From contig JAITEX010000091.1 of NCBI GenBank assembly GCA_031281765.1, forward strand, positions 1 through 17,950: DNA of 17,950 nucleotides, given 5' to 3'. Below are positions 13,248 to 17,950 of this stretch, one piece after another; positions within the stretch are counted from its first letter, which is position 1, and every line of letters starts with the position of its first letter. Source of the DNA: Eubacteriales Family XIII. Incertae Sedis bacterium (lineage in GTDB: Bacteria; Bacillota; Clostridia; Peptostreptococcales; Anaerovoracaceae). The translations under genes and the position numbers were made by a program. Below the pieces are notes generated by a model that saw nothing but the letters and a program-made list of their open reading frames with translations, was not told the DNA's origin and searched no databases.

Positions 13248-15333
13248 GGATGTTTCTTCGCTGAAAGGCGTGGGACCGAAAAAACGCGCGGCGCTTTCGT
13301 CGGCCGGCATCGAAACGGTCGCCGACCTCCTCACGTATTTCCCGCGCACGTGGGAGGACCGCAGAAACCGCGTCAAAGTCTCCGGGCTTGAGGAGCAGGT
13401 CCCTGCCGGCTTTACGGCGCGGGTCCTGTCCGTCAAGCGGCCGGCGCATAGTTACCGGAGCGGCCGGCGAACGCCGCTTGTCATCACGGCCGGCGATGAA
13501 ACGGGCGCCGTCGAAATAGTATTCTTCCAATCGCACTATATGGAACGCATTTTTCTCCCGGGCGGCGATTTTTATTTTTTCGGTACGCCTGCGCGAAACT
13601 ATGGCAAGCTCACTTTGATACACCCCGAATTTGAGCGCGTGGGCGCTGATTCCGAGTTCGGGGGCTATCCGATAGTGCCGGTTTATCCGTTGAAGGCGGG
13701 AATCTCGCAGCTCGATATGCGCCGCTGGCACCGGGACGCGCTCGGAGCGGCCGCCGCTGCCCCGGATATACTGCCGAAAGACATCGTCAGCCGCCTCTCC
13801 CTCTGCGGCAGGGATTTTGCTCTGACGCATATACACTTCCCGGCGGACCGGCACGCGCTCTCGGCCGCGCGGTACCGGCTCATCTTCGAGGAATTGTTTC
13901 TGCTCGCAACGGCGCTCGGGCTGCTGCGGGAACGGAACGCGCATGCCGCTCCGGGTATTGCGTTTTCGGACAGTATAAGGCCGGATGACTTCAGCCGGTT
14001 GCTGCCGTTCGGCATGACGGGCGCGCAGGCCCGCACGGTCAGCGAGATTTATGCGGATATGGAATCGGAGCGGCAGATGAACCGCCTGGTGCAGGGCGAT
14101 GTCGGCTCCGGAAAGACGGCGGTAGCCATGGCAGCTGCGTATAAGGCGGCAAGGGACGGGTATCAGTCTGTGCTGATGGCGCCGACGGAGATACTCGCGA
14201 CCCAGCATTACGCGGAATTTCTGCGGCTTTTCGGCGCGGAGCAGACCCCGGCCGCACCCGCCGCCCGGTCGCTGAGGATACGCCTGCTCACGGCTTCCGT
14301 GCGAAAGAGCGAGCGGGACGGGATACTCGCGGAGCTTGCCGCCGGCGCCGTCGATATACTCATCGGCACCCACGCGCTGCTGCAGCCCGACGTGGTGTTC
14401 GGCAAGCTCGGCCTCGTCATCACGGACGAGCAGCACCGCTTCGGCGTCAACCAGCGCATAGGGCTTTCCGAAAAGGGCGAGACGCAGCCCGACATCCTCG
14501 TTATGACGGCAACGCCGATACCGCGCACGCTCGCTTTCATTCTCTATGGGGATCTCGACGTCTCCTTGATAGACGAGCTGCCGCCGGGCAGGAAGCCGGT
14601 CGCGACAAAGGCCGTCGGTTCCGGCAAGCGCGGCGAGGTCTATAAATTCGCGGCGACGCAGGTGGCGAAAGGGCATCAGGTCTACGTAGTATGCCCGCTG
14701 ATAGAGGAGAACACAGAAAGCGAGGCGATGGCCGGCGTACGTTCGGCCGGGAGCGTCCATGCGGAACTGAGCCGGAAATTTCCGGGCTTGAACATCGCTC
14801 TGCTGCACGGCACGATGAAGCAGGCCGAAAAGGACGGCATAATGGAGGCGTTCACCGCGGGCGAAATACCTATCCTCGTTTCGACGGTCGTCATCGAAGT
14901 CGGGGTGAATGTGCCGAATGCGACCATTATGATAGTCGAAAATTCCGAGCGCTTCGGCCTTGCCCAGCTGCATCAGCTGCGCGGACGCGTCGGCCGCGGC
15001 GCGTCCGCGTCCTATTGCGTGCTTATCACGGACAGCACGTCAGAGGAAGCGCTCACGCGCGCGAAAATCATGACGGAAACGAATGACGGTTTTGTCATAG
15101 CGGAAAAGGACCTGGAAATGCGCGGACCCGGAGAATTCTTCGGCGTTCGGCAGCACGGCCTGCCCGAACTCAAAATATCCGACATGGTAAGAAACGCGTC
15201 GATGCTCGAAACCGTAAAGCAGGAATCCGCGCGGCTTCTCACGGAAGACCCGCGGCTTGAAGGTCCTGAAAATGCGGCGCTGAAACGCGGCATAGAGGAC
15301 ATCGTCTCGAATTTGTCGAATCCGGGACTGTAA
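13225..15333 (+). CDS. recG: ATP-dependent DNA helicase RecG
   Basis: RecG is a superfamily 2 DNA translocase that regresses stalled replication forks and processes recombination intermediates. At 702 residues it is slightly longer than usual (about 680-690), partly from an Ala/Pro-rich insert around 345-352. The N-terminus SSLKGVGPKKRAALSSAGIETVADLLTYFPRTWEDR is the RecG wedge region. Helicase motifs are GDVGSGKT (291-298), DEQH (401-404, in TDEQHRFGVNQR), MTATPIPRTL, and motif VI-like QLRGRVGRG. The ATG at 13225 has GGAG four bases upstream and overlaps the Asp23/Gls24 gene by 23 bases, implying coupled translation. The 600-codon open frame on the other strand is a shadow. Confidence 0.98.
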   Translation: MPTLTPHEDVSSLKGVGPKKRAALSSAGIETVADLLTYFPRTWEDRRNRVKVSGLEEQVPAGFTARVLSVKRPAHSYRSGRRTPLVITAGDETGAVEIVFFQSHYMERIFLPGGDFYFFGTPARNYGKLTLIHPEFERVGADSEFGGYPIVPVYPLKAGISQLDMRRWHRDALGAAAAAPDILPKDIVSRLSLCGRDFALTHIHFPADRHALSAARYRLIFEELFLLATALGLLRERNAHAAPGIAFSDSIRPDDFSRLLPFGMTGAQARTVSEIYADMESERQMNRLVQGDVGSGKTAVAMAAAYKAARDGYQSVLMAPTEILATQHYAEFLRLFGAEQTPAAPAARSLRIRLLTASVRKSERDGILAELAAGAVDILIGTHALLQPDVVFGKLGLVITDEQHRFGVNQRIGLSEKGETQPDILVMTATPIPRTLAFILYGDLDVSLIDELPPGRKPVATKAVGSGKRGEVYKFAATQVAKGHQVYVVCPLIEENTESEAMAGVRSAGSVHAELSRKFPGLNIALLHGTMKQAEKDGIMEAFTAGEIPILVSTVVIEVGVNVPNATIMIVENSERFGLAQLHQLRGRVGRGASASYCVLITDSTSEEALTRAKIMTETNDGFVIAEKDLEMRGPGEFFGVRQHGLPELKISDMVRNASMLETVKQESARLLTEDPRLEGPENAALKRGIEDIVSNLSNPGL

Positions 15334-15348
15334 AAAAGAGAATTGGGT

Positions 15349-15354
15349 TATACT
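15349..15354 (+). promoter_or_regulatory. Possible -10 for rsmD
   Basis: TATACT ends eight bases before the rsmD ATG at 15363, which has no Shine-Dalgarno. The -35 position (about 15326-15331, GACTGT) is poor, so this is weaker than the other promoter calls. Confidence 0.35.
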
Positions 15355-15362
15355 ATTACATT

Positions 15363-15917
15363 ATGCGAGTGATTGCGGGTGAGTACCGGGGAAGAAAATT
15401 AGCGGCGCCGAAAGGCGATTCTGTGCGGCCTACGGCGGATCGCGTCAAGGAGGCGCTGTTCAGCATGCTGTCCGGTTTCACGCGCGGCGCGAAGGTTCTC
15501 GATGTGTTTGCGGGAACGGGAAGCCTCGGCATTGAAGCGCTTTCACGCGGAGCGGATTTCTGCCTGTTTATCGAAAATTCCGCATTCGCGGCAGAGACGC
15601 TGAAAGCAAACCTCGATGAGCTGCGCATCGGCAGGGAAGCGCAGCTTGAGCGCATGGATTTTCGCACCGCGATGGCGCGGCACGCCGGTTTCGGCGCGGA
15701 CATCGTCTTTATCGACCCGCCGTACAGGTCGGGGCTTTACGCGGAAACGATGCAATCGTTAGTGCGGTATGATATGATTAAACGTAACGGGATCGCGGCG
15801 CTCGAAAGCGCCGGGGCCGGCGAGGCGGACGCGGCTTACGACGGTTTTATTATGCGAAAAAAGAAGCGGTACGGAAAAACCTTTGTCACCGTGTATGAAA
15901 GGATGGAACAGGACTGA
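15363..15917 (+). CDS. rsmD: 16S rRNA (guanine-966-N2)-methyltransferase RsmD
   Basis: RsmD methylates G966 of 16S rRNA (E. coli numbering) using S-adenosylmethionine. The 184 residues match the family. MRVIAGEYRGRKL at the N-terminus, RPTADRVKEALFSML at 22-36, the SAM-binding DVFAGTGSLGIEALSRGA at 47-64 and the catalytic DPPY at 118-121 are all present. It lies 29 bp after recG; the ATG at 15363 has no Shine-Dalgarno and may be read from the TATACT just upstream. Its stop TGA directly abuts the coaD ATG. The order recG-rsmD-coaD is typical for clostridia. Confidence 0.97.
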   Translation: MRVIAGEYRGRKLAAPKGDSVRPTADRVKEALFSMLSGFTRGAKVLDVFAGTGSLGIEALSRGADFCLFIENSAFAAETLKANLDELRIGREAQLERMDFRTAMARHAGFGADIVFIDPPYRSGLYAETMQSLVRYDMIKRNGIAALESAGAGEADAAYDGFIMRKKKRYGKTFVTVYERMEQD

Positions 15918-16403
15918 ATGAACGGCAGAATGCTTTACGCGGGGACGTTCGACCCGATTACAAACGGGCATCTCGATTTGATACGCAGAGGGGCGGCGCA
16001 CGCGGATGAGCTTGTGGTCGGCGTCCTGCGAAACCTCGCGAAACACCCCACGTTTTCGCTTGAGACGCGCACAGAGATGATACGCGCGGCGACGGAGGGC
16101 ATCGAGGGGGTCGTGATAGACAGTTTTGACGGCTTGCTCGCGGATTACGTAAAGGAACACGACATCGGCATCGTGTTGCGCGGGCTGCGCGCGACGACGG
16201 ATTTCGAGTATGAGATACAGATGGCGCAGATGAACGCGCGGCTCTATGGCGCCGGCGTCGAAACGATATTCCTTATGACGGATCCGGCGCATTCCTTTAT
16301 CAGCTCGAGCATCGTGAAGGAAGTCTTTGCGCTCGGCGGCGATGTTGACGGGCTTGTCCCGCCGGTAGTCCTTGAAATAATGAAGAACTGTAGCCTCAAT
16401 TGA
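15918..16403 (+). CDS. coaD: Phosphopantetheine adenylyltransferase
   Basis: CoaD adenylylates 4'-phosphopantetheine to dephospho-CoA, the penultimate step of coenzyme A synthesis. The 161 residues are the normal length. The nucleotidyltransferase motif is TNGH at 15-18 in YAGTFDPITNGHLDLIRR, and FISSSIVKEVFALGGDV near the C-terminus is the second family signature. LRGLRATTDFEYEIQMAQMN in the middle is also diagnostic. The start ATG follows the rsmD stop with no gap, so translation is coupled; a further ATG at residue 5 is a less likely start. Confidence 0.98.
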   Translation: MNGRMLYAGTFDPITNGHLDLIRRGAAHADELVVGVLRNLAKHPTFSLETRTEMIRAATEGIEGVVIDSFDGLLADYVKEHDIGIVLRGLRATTDFEYEIQMAQMNARLYGAGVETIFLMTDPAHSFISSSIVKEVFALGGDVDGLVPPVVLEIMKNCSLN

Positions 16404-16405
16404 GG
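16394..16405. repeat. 12-bp palindrome at the end of coaD
   Basis: CCTCAATTGAGG is a perfect palindrome that contains the coaD stop codon and is followed by an AT-rich stretch. As RNA it gives only four pairs around a four-base loop with a broken T-run, so I would not call it a terminator; its role is unclear. Confidence 0.4.
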
Positions 16406-16434
16406 TTTATATATAAGGTAAGCGAGGTGACACT

Positions 16435-16962
16435 ATGAGATTATTGGATTTACTTACGGAAATAGAAGAGATATGCGATACGAGCACGGGTGTGCCGCTG
16501 ACGAACAAGGTCATGGTGGACAAGGTGGAAGTGCTCGAAATCGTAAAAGAGATACGACAGGTCCTGCCCGAGGAAATACAGCAGGCGCAGTTCGTCATGA
16601 CGGAGCGTCAGCGCATACTTGACGACGCGGAGCAGGATCGCCAGCTGCTCATCAAGGACGCGGAGAAACAGGCCGAGATGCTTGTGGACCAGCATGAAAT
16701 CACGCAGCAGGCGAAACAGCAGGCAAACGACCTCGTGGCGCGTACCGAGCAGCAATGCACGGATTTGAAATTAAAGACCTTCGAATATATGGACAAGACC
16801 CTCTATGATTTTCAGGACCTTATCGACCAGCTGCAGAACAAGATGATCGGCGAGGCGTTCCGCTATGTACAGGAGCGGTTCGATGGGGCGAACGACAAGA
16901 TTCAAAGTACGCGCGACGAGGTGAAGGAGCTCGCGTACAAGACGCAGGTCGGCGAGATTTAA
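16435..16962 (+). CDS. DivIVA-like coiled-coil protein (clostridial 'ATPase'-annotated family)
   Basis: This soluble 175-residue protein is mostly coiled coil. The N-terminus (1-45) is a short helical head with MRLLDLLTEIEEI. Residues 50-135 are rich in Gln, Glu, Ala and Lys (QAKQQANDLVARTEQQ and similar) and predict a long alpha-helical coil. There is no membrane segment and no nucleotide-binding motif, so the common label ATPase is not supported here. Homologues sit at this place between coaD and tmcAL in clostridia; by likeness to DivIVA-type proteins a role in cell-envelope or division organisation is possible, which is inference. The start is clear: GAGGTGA at about 16423-16429 lies before the ATG at 16435. 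tmcAL follows after 6 bp. Confidence 0.8.
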   Translation: MRLLDLLTEIEEICDTSTGVPLTNKVMVDKVEVLEIVKEIRQVLPEEIQQAQFVMTERQRILDDAEQDRQLLIKDAEKQAEMLVDQHEITQQAKQQANDLVARTEQQCTDLKLKTFEYMDKTLYDFQDLIDQLQNKMIGEAFRYVQERFDGANDKIQSTRDEVKELAYKTQVGEI

Positions 16963-16968
16963 ATCACC

Positions 16969-17950
16969 ATGGGCGGTGTGCTCGGGATCATCGCGGAATA
17001 CGACCCCTTTCACCGCGGCCATCTCTACCATCTCCGGGAGGCAAAGCGCATAACGGAGGCGGCGCTGACTGTCTGCGTCATAAGCGGCGGTTTCACGCAG
17101 CGCGGCGACCTCGCGTACTTCGATAAATATTTGAGAGCCGAAGCGGCGATTCGGAACGGGGCGGACCTCGTCATCGAGTTGCCGTTTGTCTATGCGTGTA
17201 ATAACGCGGAATACTTCGCGAAAGGCGCGGAGGATATTCTTGACGGCCTCGGCTGCGTGGACTATCTTTCGTTTGGCAGCGAGAGCGGCGATCTCTCCGC
17301 GCTGACGGAGGTTGCGCGCATACTCGCGGAAGACGGGCCCGCGCTGAACGCGCATATCCGGGCGGGAATGGAGAAGGGCTGGTCCTATCCGCGCGCGCGG
17401 GCTTACGCGGCGGGGGCCGTCGCGGGCGCCGCGAGAGGGGCGGCGGGGCCTGACATCTCACGCATACTTGCGGAGCCGAACGACATACTCGGGGCGGAAT
17501 ATCTGCGGCGTTTGATAACGGTCGGCAGCGCTATAGAACCGGTCGCTGTCAAACGATTTGCTTGCGCGGAAGACGGGATTGACGCGGGCGCGGGCGTGGC
17601 GGGAGGGACGGTTCTGCGCTCCCTGCTCGCCGCCGGCGAAGATATTTCCGCATACCTGCCCGAAGCGACGAGGGATGTCATCTCGGAATATGAGGCTCGC
17701 GGCGTCGCGCCTGTCAAGCAGGAGGCTTTACTGCAACTGCTGCTCTATAGAATCGCGACAAGTGGGCCGGAGGAGCTTGCGCAGGTATTCAGCGCGACGG
17801 AAGGACTTGAAAACCGGCTGATAGCCGCCGCGAACCGGGCGTCCTCGCTTCAGGAAGCCATCAGATATACGAAGACGCGCCGCTATACTGAGACGCGCGT
17901 CAAACGGCTTATCGCGCATACGGTGGTGGGCCTTACAAAAGCGGATATGG
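16969..17950 (+). CDS. tmcAL: tRNA(Met) cytidine acetate ligase TmcAL, N-terminal part (3' end outside window)
   Basis: TmcAL (formerly the nucleotidyltransferase YlbM) uses ATP and acetate to make N4-acetylcytidine at the wobble base of elongator tRNA-Met. About 327 codons are open to the window edge with no stop; the family is usually about 390-430 residues. The nucleotidyltransferase motif is HRGH at 15-18 in GIIAEYDPFHRGHLYHL, and SGGFTQRGDLAYFDKYLRAE at 39-58 is the family signature. IELPFVYACNNAEYFAKGA and EPNDILGAEYL also match. The ATG at 16969 lies 6 bp after the coiled-coil gene and has no clear Shine-Dalgarno, so it is probably coupled. The ylbJ gene often found just before it is absent. 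Confidence 0.95.
   Translation, partial: MGGVLGIIAEYDPFHRGHLYHLREAKRITEAALTVCVISGGFTQRGDLAYFDKYLRAEAAIRNGADLVIELPFVYACNNAEYFAKGAEDILDGLGCVDYLSFGSESGDLSALTEVARILAEDGPALNAHIRAGMEKGWSYPRARAYAAGAVAGAARGAAGPDISRILAEPNDILGAEYLRRLITVGSAIEPVAVKRFACAEDGIDAGAGVAGGTVLRSLLAAGEDISAYLPEATRDVISEYEARGVAPVKQEALLQLLLYRIATSGPEELAQVFSATEGLENRLIAAANRASSLQEAIRYTKTRRYTETRVKRLIAHTVVGLTKADM

Noticed and set aside
13171..14973. 600-codon open frame on the minus strand
   Set aside because: It lies opposite recG, which has all its helicase motifs. The antisense product is very Arg-rich and has no recognisable motif; long antisense frames are common in G+C-rich genes.
16394..16412. Terminator after coaD
   Set aside because: Only four base pairs around a four-base loop, with a T-run broken by A; the next gene is spaced as in an operon.
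1..17950. CRISPR arrays, insertion sequences, prophage genes, tRNA or rRNA genes
   Set aside because: No regularly spaced repeats, transposase or integrase motifs, or RNA gene sequences were seen by eye; almost the whole window is taken by recognisable genes.

Overview
The window reads as ordinary chromosome of a Gram-positive anaerobe of the Bacillota, most likely a clostridial lineage. The evidence is gene order: a murB-PHP-rapZ-whiA block, an rpmB (four-cysteine L28)-Asp23/Gls24-recG-rsmD-coaD-coiled coil-tmcAL block, and an arginine deiminase/carbamate kinase pair. The coding DNA is G+C-rich by eye, while the spacers are AT-rich and carry clear sigma-A-type promoters. I see no phage, insertion sequence, CRISPR array, tRNA or rRNA. 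No genus can be assigned from the sequence alone.

Layout. 1-3255 (+): the 3' part of murB, a PHP-domain phosphoesterase, rapZ and whiA. 3259-4651 (-): murI followed by an acidic protein of unknown function, ending tail-to-tail with whiA; their terminator lies inside the whiA coding sequence. 4652-4766: a divergent spacer with two face-to-face extended -10 promoters in a 10-bp inverted repeat. 4767-8308 (+): pepF, nadK and an RluA/RluD-type pseudouridine synthase. 8309-11266 (+): arcA (TTG start), arcC and a TMEM175-type channel, behind a promoter with a possible ArgR box. 11246-11731 (-): a tail-anchored protein of unknown function. 11903-12448 (+): a cysteine-rich DUF2284 protein, divergent from it. 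12567-17950 (+): rpmB with its own promoter and terminator, an Asp23/Gls24 protein, recG, rsmD, coaD, a coiled-coil protein and the 5' part of tmcAL.

How the genes work together. The first block joins cell-wall precursor synthesis (MurB, and MurI on the other strand) to the regulators RapZ and WhiA. The arc pair turns arginine into citrulline plus ammonia and makes ATP from carbamoyl phosphate, but the ornithine carbamoyltransferase that links the two steps is not here. The last block serves translation (L28, RsmD, TmcAL), DNA repair (RecG) and coenzyme A synthesis (CoaD).

What deserves a second look. Three genes usually found inside these conserved neighbourhoods (yvcK, yloV/fakA, ylbJ) are missing from their places. 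Several genes have a -10 hexamer only 6-9 nt before the start codon and no Shine-Dalgarno, which predicts leaderless mRNAs. A textbook terminator sits inside the coding sequence of the opposing gene. I found no strong candidate for a wholly new system; the findings are mainly about gene expression architecture and gene loss. All promoter, operator and terminator calls were made by eye.
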